From Butyrivibrio hungatei NK4A153 (GTDB taxonomy: Bacteria; Bacillota; Clostridia; Lachnospirales; Lachnospiraceae): 64,000 nucleotides of DNA. The stretch lies in NCBI RefSeq assembly GCF_000424465.1, contig NZ_AUJY01000008.1, positions 1 to 64,000 on the forward strand. The letters are read 5' to 3'. Each line of letters opens with the position of its first letter. Position 1 is the first letter of the stretch. Shown piece by piece: positions 26,650 through 35,200 of the stretch. Position numbers and translations under genes: made by a program. The notes under the pieces were generated by a model, which saw only the letters and a list, made by a program, of their open reading frames with translations, was not told the DNA's origin and ran no database searches.

Positions 26650-27816
26650 ATGGAACAGGTATTTTTGTTCGTATTAAATAATGCAATCACTGTAAGCGTT
26701 CTTATTATTGCGATCATTATGGTAAGGGCACTTGGAAAAAAGATGCCCAAATGGATCACGTGTATGCTTTGGATGATAGTTGCCGTAAAACTGACAGTTC
26801 CTGTGCAATTTGAAAGTGTAATGAGCTTGATACCTACGGGAAAGCCTATTCCGACGAATATCATTACGGAAAACAATCCGCAAATAAATTCAGGGATAAG
26901 TAGCAGTGTAAATTCGTTGCAGATTTTTTTCCGGATAGGTGCGCTTGTGTGGCTTACAGGTGTGATACTAATGCTGACTTATGCTGTTGCAACATATGTG
27001 CTTATAAGGAAAAGAGTCAGCGTTTCGGTAAAGATAGATTCAAAGGTTTATGAGTGTGATGACATTTCGGATTCATTTATTCTTGGAACAATATCTCCGA
27101 AGGTTTATATACCGTCATCGCTGCCTGAGGGAGCAAGAGAGTATATATTGAAACATGAATTTGCTCATCTAAGTAGGTACGATCACCTATGGAAACCGCT
27201 TGGTTTTTTGATATTGTCGGTATATTGGTTTAATCCGCTGTGCTGGATTGCATATATTCTTCTTTGTAAGGATATAGAGTATGCCTGCGATGAAAAAGTA
27301 ACTAAAAACATTGAAAAGGACGAAAAGGCTGAATACTGCAGAATACTGCTTGAAAACAGTATGCCAAGAAAATTGATAGCCGCATGCCCTGTGGCATTTG
27401 GAGGTATAGACGTGAAGGATAGAATAAAGAATGTTGTAAATTATAAGAAACCTGCTTTTTGGATTACAATCGCATCCATTATGGTGTGCGTTGCAGTGAG
27501 AGTGTGCTTTGCAACAAATAAAGGCTCAAAAACTGTAGATGAGCAGCAAGTAGCAGTTGCTTCTGTTGAAGCGATTCCTAAAGGAACTAAATTGGTTGGA
27601 GTGATTGAAGCTTCCGAAGGTGTTCTCAGAGTTCGCCAAGCTCCCGATGATGATGCTGAATGTATCGGCTTTTTAGCTCCGGATGATGAAGTTGAGATTA
27701 TTGAAGATGCTGATGGCTGGTACAAGATTGGACTCGAAGACGGCGAAGGCTATATAAAAAGTGATTATGTAAACATTGGTTCGGAGAAGGATGCTAATAA
27801 TTCAGAATCCAATTGA
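26650..27816 (+). CDS. BlaR1-like M56 metalloprotease with SH3-like outer domain (paralogue 2)
   Basis: 388 residues, very similar to paralogue 1 over the membrane and protease part (HEFAH at 169-173, EYACDEKV, VKDRIKNVVNYKKPAFWIT). The outer domain after the last helix is different: about 50 residues reading VLRVRQAPDDDAECIGFLAPDDEVEIIEDADGWYKI..GEGYIKSDYV, a bacterial SH3b domain, which often binds cell wall. So this paralogue may sense peptidoglycan rather than a beta-lactam. It directly follows blaI. Confidence 0.88.
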   Translation: MEQVFLFVLNNAITVSVLIIAIIMVRALGKKMPKWITCMLWMIVAVKLTVPVQFESVMSLIPTGKPIPTNIITENNPQINSGISSSVNSLQIFFRIGALVWLTGVILMLTYAVATYVLIRKRVSVSVKIDSKVYECDDISDSFILGTISPKVYIPSSLPEGAREYILKHEFAHLSRYDHLWKPLGFLILSVYWFNPLCWIAYILLCKDIEYACDEKVTKNIEKDEKAEYCRILLENSMPRKLIAACPVAFGGIDVKDRIKNVVNYKKPAFWITIASIMVCVAVRVCFATNKGSKTVDEQQVAVASVEAIPKGTKLVGVIEASEGVLRVRQAPDDDAECIGFLAPDDEVEIIEDADGWYKIGLEDGEGYIKSDYVNIGSEKDANNSESN

Positions 27817-27834
27817 CGAGATAATGACAGCATA

Positions 27835-28899
27835 TTGGCGAAGATAGAACAGGTAATGTTTTATCTGTATATTGGCTGGATTGTTTGGGTTGCAGGCATG
27901 GGCGTGATGTTGATGTATGCCGTAATAACCTACATTCTTACAAGAAAAAGAGTGAGCGCATCAGTGAAGACTGCATCAGGTGTCTATGAGTGTGATGATA
28001 TTTCAGACTCTTTTATTCTCGGAATAATATCTCCGAGAGTATATTTGCCATCTACATTATCGGAAGATGCGAAAGGATACATATTAAAGCATGAGTTTGC
28101 GCATCTGAGCAGATGCGATCATGTATGGAAACCTCTTGGATTCGTGATTTTATCGGTATACTGGTTCAATCCTCTTTGTTGGATTGCATATATCCTTCTT
28201 TGCAGGGATATTGAATATGCATGTGATGAAAAGGTGGCAAGGAATATTGAAAAGATAGAGAAGGCAGAATACTGCAGAGTATTGCTGGAATACAGCATAC
28301 CAAGAAGTATGATTGCAGCGTGCCCGGTGGCATTTGGAGGAATAGACGTGAAGAGTAGGATAAAAAATGTTGCAAATTACAAAAAGCCGGCGTTTTGGAT
28401 TACAGTGGCATCCATTATGGTTTGTGTCGGCATCGGAGTATGTTTTGCCACCAGCAGAGGAACAGAAGAAGCGAAAGTAGATGAAAAAGCTTCTCAGGCA
28501 CAGGCGGAAAATGTTGGAAAACAGAGTGTAGATGGGAAGTGGTATGGAATTGCAGCCGCAGGTGATTGTATTCTTCTTGAAAAACAGCAACCAAAGCAGG
28601 ACACAACTTCTTATGAATATAATATGAAAAATATTTTCGAAAGTCCTGAAGCTGCCCTTAAAGTTCTTGAGAGTGACGGAGAGGATTGGGGCATGATTGC
28701 TTCTGATGATAATTACGTTGTTTTGGCGAGGCGGGAACAGATAGCGGATGGCAATTTGACTTCTGAGAGTGATGCAAGATGGGATGAGCAACTACGGGAA
28801 TCAAATAACAGTATTCTTAAAGAATATCTTGCGGATGATTCTGCAAATTACATGGATATGATTTTGAAGATGAGAGGAGATAACGACTTGAATAATTAA
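27835..28899 (+). CDS. N-terminally truncated M56 metalloprotease (paralogue 3)
   Basis: 354 residues at most. It begins where the third membrane helix of the paralogues starts (MFYLYIGWIVWVAGMGVMLMYAVITY), so about 95 residues with two helices are missing. HEFAH at 86-90, EYACDEKV and the following helix are intact. The outer tail is a third, unrelated one (WYGIAAAGDCILLEK..). There is no good start: TTG 27835 has no clear ribosome binding site and ATG 27856 only a poor AGGT. It may be a 5'-deleted gene translated by coupling, or a pseudogene. Confidence 0.7.
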   Translation: MAKIEQVMFYLYIGWIVWVAGMGVMLMYAVITYILTRKRVSASVKTASGVYECDDISDSFILGIISPRVYLPSTLSEDAKGYILKHEFAHLSRCDHVWKPLGFVILSVYWFNPLCWIAYILLCRDIEYACDEKVARNIEKIEKAEYCRVLLEYSIPRSMIAACPVAFGGIDVKSRIKNVANYKKPAFWITVASIMVCVGIGVCFATSRGTEEAKVDEKASQAQAENVGKQSVDGKWYGIAAAGDCILLEKQQPKQDTTSYEYNMKNIFESPEAALKVLESDGEDWGMIASDDNYVVLARREQIADGNLTSESDARWDEQLRESNNSILKEYLADDSANYMDMILKMRGDNDLNN

Positions 28900-28928
28900 A
28901 ACACTGAATGATCGAGAGGAGTGTCAGT

Positions 28929-29087
28929 ATGTCAGCATTAATTACATTGATGGTGTTTGGAAAAAGTATAGGAATATACCATGCTTTCGCGGGAATTGTC
29001 TTACTGGTTTGGCTATTTGTGTTTTTTATCATAGGTGATAATTACGATATGAGAAACGATGTCCTTGCAAGTATGGGAAGCAAATAA
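28929..29087 (+). CDS. 52-residue single-helix membrane protein
   Basis: A small ORF with a strong GAGGAG site 7 nt before its ATG. Residues 10-36 (FGKSIG..HAFAGIVLLVWLFVFFIIGD) form one clear membrane helix, followed by a polar tail (NYDMRNDVLASMGSK). No family recognised. It lies 29 nt behind the truncated M56 gene and is probably co-transcribed; a small partner of the M56 system is possible but unproven. Confidence 0.6.
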   Translation: MSALITLMVFGKSIGIYHAFAGIVLLVWLFVFFIIGDNYDMRNDVLASMGSK

Positions 29088-29117
29088 TTGAGAATATATG
29101 TGACTAAAACTGAGTAC

Positions 29118-29560
29118 ATGACCCTGAGAGTAAATTTTGCCTTTTTGGACCATGCATATCTGAGGAAAAAGAGGAGAATAAGAGTACAAGATATGACCCT
29201 AGGAGCAAGAAATGACTTCTAGGGTCATATACATCAGGGAAAAAAGAGAAGAATAATAGCGTAAGATATGACCCTAGGAGCAAAAAATGCCTTCTAGGGT
29301 CATATAAATCAGAGGAAAAAGAGAAGAATAAGAGTACAAGATATGACCCTAGGAGCAAGAAATGACTTCTAGGGTCATATACATCAGGGAAAAAAGAGAA
29401 GAATAATAGCGTAAGATATGACCCTAGGAGCAAAAAATGACTTCTAGGGTCATACATATCAGGGAAAATAGAGAAGAATTAAAGCAAAAGATATGACTCT
29501 AGAAGCAGGAATTGCTTTTTAAGGTCATATATGTCAGGAAAGAATAGGAGAATGAGCGCA
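29118..29560 (+). repeat. Tandem hairpin array B (6 units, period 75)
   Basis: Units start at 29118, 29193, 29268, 29343, 29418 and 29493, exactly 75 nt apart. The central units carry ATGACCCT and AGGGTCAT separated by 20 nt (29193-29200 and 29221-29228), with pairing extending two bases further inwards. The first and last units are degraded. Linkers alternate between two versions (AATAATAGCGTAAG and AATAAGAGTACAAG), suggesting growth by duplication of two-unit blocks. The linkers are conserved, so this is not a CRISPR array. Confidence 0.92.
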
Positions 29561-29800
29561 AAAAAATGTGCAGTTCTCGGACGAGGATGATGATTTTCAA
29601 GATGAAGAAATGAAGAGAGCTCGACTGTTTCGAACAACGCTGAGAGGAGAGCTCTCTTCATTTATGAATCTTAGAAAATCACACCGCAGACGAAAACAAG
29701 CATTTTCAAACGGATACCTTAGGGCTGGGCGTAAGGAAAGGCTGTCACACTAATTAGTGCGACAGCCCCTTTGATTTTACGCTTTGACATTATGTAAATA
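29561..29800. other. Gene-free tail between array B and cheY
   Basis: It holds an 11 bp inverted repeat GAAGAGAGCTC/GAGCTCTCTTC (29612-29622 and 29649-29659) with a nested TGTT.TCG.AACA in its loop. An open 61-codon frame (29568-29753) lacks a ribosome binding site and crosses this inverted repeat, so I do not call it a gene. Confidence 0.5.
29740..29767. terminator. Terminator hairpin downstream of cheY
   Basis: GGCTGTC.CACTAA..TTAGTG.GACAGCC (29740-29767) is almost perfectly paired. Flanking AAAGG and CCTTT give modest T-runs on both strands. It would end the minus-strand cheY transcript. Confidence 0.7.
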
Positions 29801-30163
29801 TTATCCGATAGCTTTTTTAACGGCTTCAAGAACACGGTCTGCCTGGAAAGGCTTAACGATGAAGTCCTTAGCACCCGCCTGAATTGATTCGATAACCATC
29901 GCCTGCTGACCCATTGCGGAACACATGATACATACAGCGTTAGGATCTGCAGCCTTAATTCCCTTAAGTGCGCCAATTCCATCAAGCTCAGGCATTGTGA
30001 TATCCAGAGTAACAAGGTCGGGTTTCAACTCATTATATTTCTCGATTGCGACTTTGCCGTTCTCAGCTTCACCCGCAATTTCATATCCATTCTTGGAAAG
30101 GATATCCTTAAGCATCATACGCATGAAAGCGGCGTCATCAGTAATGAGTATTCTTTTTCCCAT
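29801..30163 (-). CDS. cheY: CheY-like single-domain response regulator
   Basis: 120 residues, one receiver domain. Asp9, Asp10, Asp54 (phosphorylation site in LVTLDITMPELDG), Ser82 and Lys104 (FIVKPF) are all present. AFMRMML after the acidic pair is the form seen in chemotaxis CheY. It acts by binding the flagellar switch or, here, possibly a pilus-like machine. It follows the pilin-like operon after 178 nt with GGAGG before the ATG. The upstream gap is AT-rich and may contain its own promoter. Confidence 0.92.
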   Translation of the reverse strand: MGKRILITDDAAFMRMMLKDILSKNGYEIAGEAENGKVAIEKYNELKPDLVTLDITMPELDGIGALKGIKAADPNAVCIMCSAMGQQAMVIESIQAGAKDFIVKPFQADRVLEAVKKAIG

Positions 30164-30340
30164 ATTGAACCTCCAAAAAGTATTTTTAGTTGCTAAAAAA
30201 ATTTAAGCAATTTTTTTCAAAATTAAGTAATTCGGTACATAATATATTGTAACACATGATTATGATAAAGCGAGTTAAAACGTTATTTAAAAAATAAAAA
30301 TTTGATAAAATTTCGTTTCCTAACCGGCTAAACTTATCTG

Positions 30341-30751
30341 TTACCTTGATTTCATTACCGGCAGAGAGTAGTCATACTCTGTATCATCGTGATTAACGAC
30401 CTGCCACTGAATTATACTACAAGTATTGTTTGAATTGAAGGATTTTTTTGCACTATTAGCAATTATCGCAATTTCAAGCGATTGTTTGTCGGTTAATGGT
30501 ATGCTTTCCTTCATTATATCACCTGATATTCCTTTGCGATAGCCCGAATTTACAGCGGTGACAAAAGCATTGCCTTTATGACATGCTTCGTAGTACGCAA
30601 GTTGTCTGTCGGACAGATTTTTACTTAAGTTGTAATCCGCTTTCGCATTTACGAGCGTAAGCGTTGCAAATGAGATAAGACACAAAACGGAAAAAACCAG
30701 AAGAATAGAGGCTGTTCCGATATTTATGCCGTGTTTACCTTTCTTTTTCAC
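30341..30751 (-). CDS. Membrane-anchored pilin-like operon protein, last of four
   Basis: 136 residues. Basic start MKKKGKHG, then one N-terminal helix (INIGTASILLVFSVLCLISFATLTLV), then an outer region of about 95 residues with a single Cys and a beta-rich end (WQVVNHDDTEYDYSLPVM). No known domain recognised. It overlaps the preceding gene by 4 nt. Position and topology suggest a minor pseudopilin-like part of a type II/IV-like assembly. Confidence 0.65.
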   Translation of the reverse strand: MKKKGKHGINIGTASILLVFSVLCLISFATLTLVNAKADYNLSKNLSDRQLAYYEACHKGNAFVTAVNSGYRKGISGDIMKESIPLTDKQSLEIAIIANSAKKSFNSNNTCSIIQWQVVNHDDTEYDYSLPVMKSR

Positions 30752-31278
30752 TTGGACTCCTTTTGGCTGAGCGGTGTGTCAACCGAATAACTAACTATTA
30801 TGAGATCTTGGTCGTTTGGAATCGAAGAAATTACTTCATCGGTTTCCTTAACATTAAGTATTGCCACGTTACCTTTAATCACTTTTCCGGAATATGTGGA
30901 TCCGTAGTCTTTGACATCGGAGTAAACTGAAGAAGCATCTGCCTTTTCAGCCACCAGCAGGGCCTCATATGAGGCGTCTGAGTGAGCTTCCTGTAATACA
31001 TTCCATTCTTTGTCGAAAAAGAGAATTACGGCGTCTTCAGTGACGTATGCGTAGGGGTATAGTTCTGCAATCTTTGAAACGTCGCCGTTGCTTTCGTAAA
31101 AAGCTTCCGCAAGGTTCTGGGACCAGATTGTTGCATTGCTGAGTGCGGTGGATTTTTCCGTAAGTTTGTGCGCGCCGACGAAGAGTCTTATAGAAACCGC
31201 TGCGGCGAGGGAAAAGAAAAATACCGCTATTATAAGTTCCATCAGGAACAAGCTTGTTCTCGAATTATTTTCAGGCAT
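30748..31278 (-). CDS. Pseudopilin-like protein
   Basis: 176 residues. NSRTS|LFLMELIIAVFFFSLAAAVSIRLFV has the layout of a type IV prepilin signal with Glu at +5, but Ser instead of Gly at -1, so cleavage is uncertain. The helix is followed by a roughly 140-residue outer domain. It overlaps its downstream neighbour by 4 nt and starts 4 nt after the gene before. Probably a minor pilin of the operon. Confidence 0.7.
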   Translation of the reverse strand: MPENNSRTSLFLMELIIAVFFFSLAAAVSIRLFVGAHKLTEKSTALSNATIWSQNLAEAFYESNGDVSKIAELYPYAYVTEDAVILFFDKEWNVLQEAHSDASYEALLVAEKADASSVYSDVKDYGSTYSGKVIKGNVAILNVKETDEVISSIPNDQDLIIVSYSVDTPLSQKESK

Positions 31279-31281
31279 CGT

Positions 31282-31776
31282 TTATTCCTCACTGACACTT
31301 TTTGTTTTGACAAGAAATGATTCTTCCGTTCCATCTTTTAAAATAACGTAGACGGAAAGGGTATCATCTCCTACATATTCGATATCAAACTTGGTCAGTT
31401 CAAGTATCTTTTGTCCTGTCTGGGGATAAAGGTCTTTGAGTTCATCCATGGCAAAGAGCTCCATGAGATTGCCTTCGTAGTCATATATGTAGGTGTTGTA
31501 AAGAATGCCGTCTTCCTCGTTCTGCAGAACAAGAGCATTCTGATCGAATATTTTTTTTATAAAAATTCCGCCCTTTACGTCGGACTGTCTGACCTTTTCC
31601 GTTATGTACGCACAGGCAGTGCGCTTGTGGTAATTGTCATCAACAGCAGTGACATTCTTCTGATATATATTCGCACCTATGGTTATAACGCTGAGTGCGG
31701 AAAAGATAAAAAGAAACATCAGACATATAACGAAGACCATGTCTATGATGTGACTTCTTGTTCCTTCAAAATCCAT
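31282..31776 (-). CDS. DUF4860-like membrane-anchored protein
   Basis: 164 residues. Short cytoplasmic start (MDFEGTRSHIIDM), one helix (VFVICLMFLFIFSALSVITIG), then an outer domain containing KRTACAYITEKVRQSD, LVLQNEEDGILYNTYIYDYEGNL and ELTKFDIEYV. From memory this matches DUF4860, a family found in pilin-like operons of Firmicutes. Function unknown; probably a minor pilin or scaffold. Confidence 0.7.
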   Translation of the reverse strand: MDFEGTRSHIIDMVFVICLMFLFIFSALSVITIGANIYQKNVTAVDDNYHKRTACAYITEKVRQSDVKGGIFIKKIFDQNALVLQNEEDGILYNTYIYDYEGNLMELFAMDELKDLYPQTGQKILELTKFDIEYVGDDTLSVYVILKDGTEESFLVKTKSVSEE

Positions 31777-31786
31777 AATAGTTCCT

Positions 31787-32128
31787 CTATCGTACTTTGA
31801 TAACTGTTACATCCGGGTACATGTTCGATGCGATTGGCTGGTAGTCGACAAAAAAAGTAGATTCGTCGTAAACAAGACCGTAGTGTTCTTCGATGTATGA
31901 AAGACTGGGGGGATACCTGCCTTCAATCGAATAACACTGAACAATGTCTCTGTTGATCGCATTTTCAAGTGAAGTTTGCTGCTTCTCGATCGTGTTTCTT
32001 CCCGATGCGTCGATCGCAATGTAAAAAAGGATACATATTGCGATGAGTATCACAAGCGAAGACCATCTGTAAAAAGTATCCGAAATATGTGAAAATATGC
32101 CGTTTTTAGCTTCAAATCTGTTTGTCAT
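31787..32128 (-). CDS. Small pilin-like operon membrane protein
   Basis: 113 residues. One helix (SSLVILIAICILFYIAI) and a conserved-looking outer part (ENAINRDIVQCYSIEGRYPPSLSYIEEHYGL) typical of short proteins next to GspF in Lachnospiraceae. 'A..RD..QCY..EG.YP.SL.YL' resembles the first part of a pseudopilin globular domain. 6 nt separate it from gspF. Confidence 0.65.
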   Translation of the reverse strand: MTNRFEAKNGIFSHISDTFYRWSSLVILIAICILFYIAIDASGRNTIEKQQTSLENAINRDIVQCYSIEGRYPPSLSYIEEHYGLVYDESTFFVDYQPIASNMYPDVTVIKVR

Positions 32129-32134
32129 AATACT

Positions 32135-33190
32135 TTATCCAATATTTGTCATAATTCCCATCAGAGGAAGAATTACTGACATTAGAATCATTCCTACGAT
32201 AACTGAAAGGATTATTACGAGCGTCGGTTCCAAAACTGAGATGAGAGAGTAGATTCTTCTTCCAGTGTCTCTTTCGTATCTCTCTGCGACCTGTTTCATG
32301 GCCTTGTCCATCGATCCTGATTTAAAGCCTACCAATATCATCTGAGCATAAAAAGAAGAGAATATCGAAGCTTTTTCAAGTGCTTCGGGGAAGCTGTCGC
32401 CGTCAATAAGGAAATTTCTGCATTCCTCGATCTTATCCTTCATCTCCTTGCTCTCAACAAGTTTTTTTACAAGTAAAAGAGCTTCGAAAGTATCGATACC
32501 GCTTGAAAGAGTGAGCACCATTCCGCTTGCGAAACGCTCGCTTTCAAGTTCCTGCATAAGTCTTCTTGTGGGCGCGAATTTGATCATGAACTTTTTGAAG
32601 TTCCTTTTTCCGCTCGGAGTAAGAGAGAAGTAGAGGAACAGCATGGCTATTATCACAAGCAGTATTACAAGGGCAAAAGAGTATTTGTTCAAAAGATTTC
32701 CCAGATTCAAAAGCGACTGTGAGAAACCACTCATTCCGGTGCCGAGCTGTGCAAATACCTGCTCAAATATCGGGAGAACTTTGGCAACAAGGACAGTTAC
32801 GATGACCATCATCATAAAGATCATGATGAGAGGGTAGCTGATCGCATTTTTTACGCTCTCCTGAATGGAGTCTTCCCTTTCGTAGTAATCGGCAAGTGAA
32901 TCCATAACTACGTCCATGTTTCCTGAAGTTTCACCGATCGTTACCATATGTACCACGTAATCGGGAAAAACATTGCTCATGGCAAGAGCTATGTGGAATT
33001 TTTCGCCGCTTCGCAAAGTCTGGCTGATACTTCCAAGAATCTTTTTTGCCGAATTGTCTTTGGAATCCTCTGTCAGAATATCGATTCCGTCTGCGGGAGC
33101 GATGCCTGCTTTTATAAGAAGAGCCATCTGCCTGCAAAAGCTTGCAATCTCATAACTGCTGAGACTTTTTTGTTTGTCTGTTTTTTTCAT
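32135..33190 (-). CDS. Type II secretion / type IV pilus inner-membrane protein GspF/PilC
   Basis: 351 residues from the ATG at 33190 (GGAGG just upstream; the earlier in-frame ATG at 33235 lacks one). Two homologous GspF domains: first FCRQMALLIKAGIAPADGIDIL..GEKFHIALAMSNVFPDYVVHMVTIGETSGNMD, second FASGMVLTLSSGIDTFEALLL..GDSFPEALEKASIFSSFYAQMILVGFKSGSMDKAM, with three helices between and after. This platform protein holds the assembly ATPase. No GspE-type ATPase, prepilin peptidase or major pilin is in the window. Confidence 0.92.
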   Translation of the reverse strand: MKKTDKQKSLSSYEIASFCRQMALLIKAGIAPADGIDILTEDSKDNSAKKILGSISQTLRSGEKFHIALAMSNVFPDYVVHMVTIGETSGNMDVVMDSLADYYEREDSIQESVKNAISYPLIMIFMMMVIVTVLVAKVLPIFEQVFAQLGTGMSGFSQSLLNLGNLLNKYSFALVILLVIIAMLFLYFSLTPSGKRNFKKFMIKFAPTRRLMQELESERFASGMVLTLSSGIDTFEALLLVKKLVESKEMKDKIEECRNFLIDGDSFPEALEKASIFSSFYAQMILVGFKSGSMDKAMKQVAERYERDTGRRIYSLISVLEPTLVIILSVIVGMILMSVILPLMGIMTNIG

Positions 33191-33271
33191 GGTGCCTCCG
33201 AAGAAAAATAATATGGTACGGGTGAAAGATTTCACCTAAGAAAACACTGGTCTAATCAGCGCTTTCCTGTA

Positions 33272-34264
33272 TCAATAAACGTATTTAACAGAGTAATTGG
33301 ATCCGTCTCCGATAAAGTTTTCGAGCTTTCTCTCTTCCGTATTTGATGCAAAAGTGGGATCGAGAAGTGACCAGTCTTTTCCGTCAAATTCGATCATTCC
33401 GTTTACCCAGCCTACATCTTTTATATAAGTGCTGAGCCATGCGTGATAAGCGGTTCCCGCGTAGCCGACTTCCATCTTTGTCGGGATGTTCTGGCTTCGA
33501 AGCATCGCAGCCATAAGCGAAGCGTAGTCGAGACAGATTCCTTTCTGGGTTATAAGAATCTCGTCAAGATCTGGAAGATAGCCGCTTTGCACGGTTTCAG
33601 CTTCTTCATAGTCGTAAGTGATATTTTCTATCATAAAGTTATAAACTTCTGCAACGACCTCGATGTCGGAATTGCAAGGATAAGCAAGTGCCGCACCTTT
33701 TCTGACAGCCAGAGAGTCGGGGGCGAAGTTGATGAACTGGTTTGGATACAGGAAAGGCTTATATCCGTTTGAAAGAGTTACATCTATCGGGAACGTGAAC
33801 ACCATTGAATACTTAGTCTCTGTGATGTTCTCATATACATTTATCATGTACTGCCCGTTTCCTGCCTGAAGAGGGAAGACCTCGCCGTCTTTTGAATTGC
33901 TTGAGATGTCGTAAGTATAGGTAACCGTGTCCGGGCCTGTGATTTGAAGCTTAACTTTGGGAGAACTTCCTTTATAAGTCACGAAAATATAGCCCTCAGA
34001 CATGTTTGAATAGTCGATACGGGCATATTCGTTCTCAAATGTATCGGTTCCGGGAGCTGTAGGGACAAGGCAAAGAGGCGTGTTGTCGCGACTTCCCCTT
34101 ACGGTCTCATCAATCTGCGCATCTTTTTTGTGGCCGGCTCTGTCAAGGAGCGTTACGCCGTGTTTGGAGCCGCATGATGTGAGAAATAAAACCGAGCAGG
34201 TGAAAAGACAGATTAAAGAGAATATACGATTTTTAAAAAAGCTTTTTTCAATCATAATTTTCAT
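33272..34264 (-). CDS. Transglutaminase-like lipoprotein
   Basis: 330 residues. A lipoprotein signal ends at LFLTSC31. A beta-rich region (about 70-165) is followed by a transglutaminase-like core with Cys244 (KGICLDYASL), His274 (YHAWLS) and Asp302 (LLDPTF), the full triad. Such domains may act as proteases or cross-linking enzymes on the outside of the membrane. Its ATG overlaps the GGDEF-like gene stop (ATGA), and gspF follows after 81 nt, so it belongs to the pilin-like operon. A second ATG at 34255 is possible. Confidence 0.85.
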   Translation of the reverse strand: MKIMIEKSFFKNRIFSLICLFTCSVLFLTSCGSKHGVTLLDRAGHKKDAQIDETVRGSRDNTPLCLVPTAPGTDTFENEYARIDYSNMSEGYIFVTYKGSSPKVKLQITGPDTVTYTYDISSNSKDGEVFPLQAGNGQYMINVYENITETKYSMVFTFPIDVTLSNGYKPFLYPNQFINFAPDSLAVRKGAALAYPCNSDIEVVAEVYNFMIENITYDYEEAETVQSGYLPDLDEILITQKGICLDYASLMAAMLRSQNIPTKMEVGYAGTAYHAWLSTYIKDVGWVNGMIEFDGKDWSLLDPTFASNTEERKLENFIGDGSNYSVKYVY

Positions 34265-35001
34265 GAGAGTATTTGTGGTGCATCCTTAAGTTTCTTATAG
34301 GCAAAAGAGATTAGTTCGGACATTACGGATCTCTTTTCGTTAGAGTTGAGTACGCATGCGTATGCTATCTCAAGAGGTGTTCCGACAGCCATCTCGTTGT
34401 AGCCGCGGATTCTTTTTGTGAGATCTGAAAGGAACATATCGCAGTCGGTGTCCGAACAATTTTCAATCAGAATAATAAATTCATTTCCGCCGTTTCTTCC
34501 GACATAACCATATTTTTCGCCGACATCCTCAAGAATAAAACAAAACTCGGTAATTAGGTTGTTGCCGTTATCATGACTTGTTGTCTGATTTACGGTCGGA
34601 AGATTATTTATTTTCATAACAACAAAGCCGACCCCGGGGAGTCGTTCCGAACCATTGAAACTTTCAAACAGAAGGTCGCAACTGAATCTGTTGGGAAGTC
34701 CCGTGAGCCTGTCGAGGTAGGCAAGTCTGTTTAGTCTGTAGCCGATATTTGTAGTCTTTTTTAATATATAAAAGTCTATTATAACGGAAATAAATACCAT
34801 TAAAACAAAGATTAAGACAGATAGCAAGAGCCTTTGCGAAGTTTTGTCCTTGGAAAACGTCATTTTTAAGAGGTCTGTTCGACAATAAAATGCCAGAATC
34901 GCAGTAACAACGCATAAACAGCAAAGAGTAACAGACTTGTACATGAATATGAAATTATATACGTTAGTTTGTTTACCTCTGGTGTAGAATTCTTCCCTCA
35001 T
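34261..35001 (-). CDS. Degenerate GGDEF-domain membrane protein
   Basis: 246 residues. Two membrane helices (about 22-40 and 58-80), then a GGDEF fold beginning DRLTGLPNR (97-105). The signature reads GGNEF (171-175), and the metal-binding Asp region (usually D.D.FK.IND) reads MKINNLPTVNQ, so cyclase activity is improbable. It may bind c-di-GMP or GTP, or be purely structural. GGAGGCT precedes the ATG. It is first in the series that leads to the pilin-like genes. Confidence 0.82.
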   Translation of the reverse strand: MREEFYTRGKQTNVYNFIFMYKSVTLCCLCVVTAILAFYCRTDLLKMTFSKDKTSQRLLLSVLIFVLMVFISVIIDFYILKKTTNIGYRLNRLAYLDRLTGLPNRFSCDLLFESFNGSERLPGVGFVVMKINNLPTVNQTTSHDNGNNLITEFCFILEDVGEKYGYVGRNGGNEFIILIENCSDTDCDMFLSDLTKRIRGYNEMAVGTPLEIAYACVLNSNEKRSVMSELISFAYKKLKDAPQILS

Positions 35002-35200
35002 ATAGCCTCCAAAGCTTCGCGCGGGTGCATCGAGAAAAGAAAGGAATCGGTAATCTTCACTGGCGATACAGAGAAAATATCCATTCTTTCTAAACGATAC
35101 ATCAATATCATGTATATTTTACTATATTTCGTTCATCTTATAAACAAAAACTTCCACATCACTTGTGGCAGGCAGAAGCACTTGCTATAAGCTTATTGTA

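Noticed and set aside
29104-29457. Minus-strand frame with repeated YDPRSHFLLLGSYL units
   Set aside because: By-product of the 75 nt array, again a multiple of three, without a ribosome binding site.
29568-29753. Possible 61-residue protein with an acidic start and basic tail
   Set aside because: No ribosome binding site, and the frame runs through a long inverted repeat and into the terminator.
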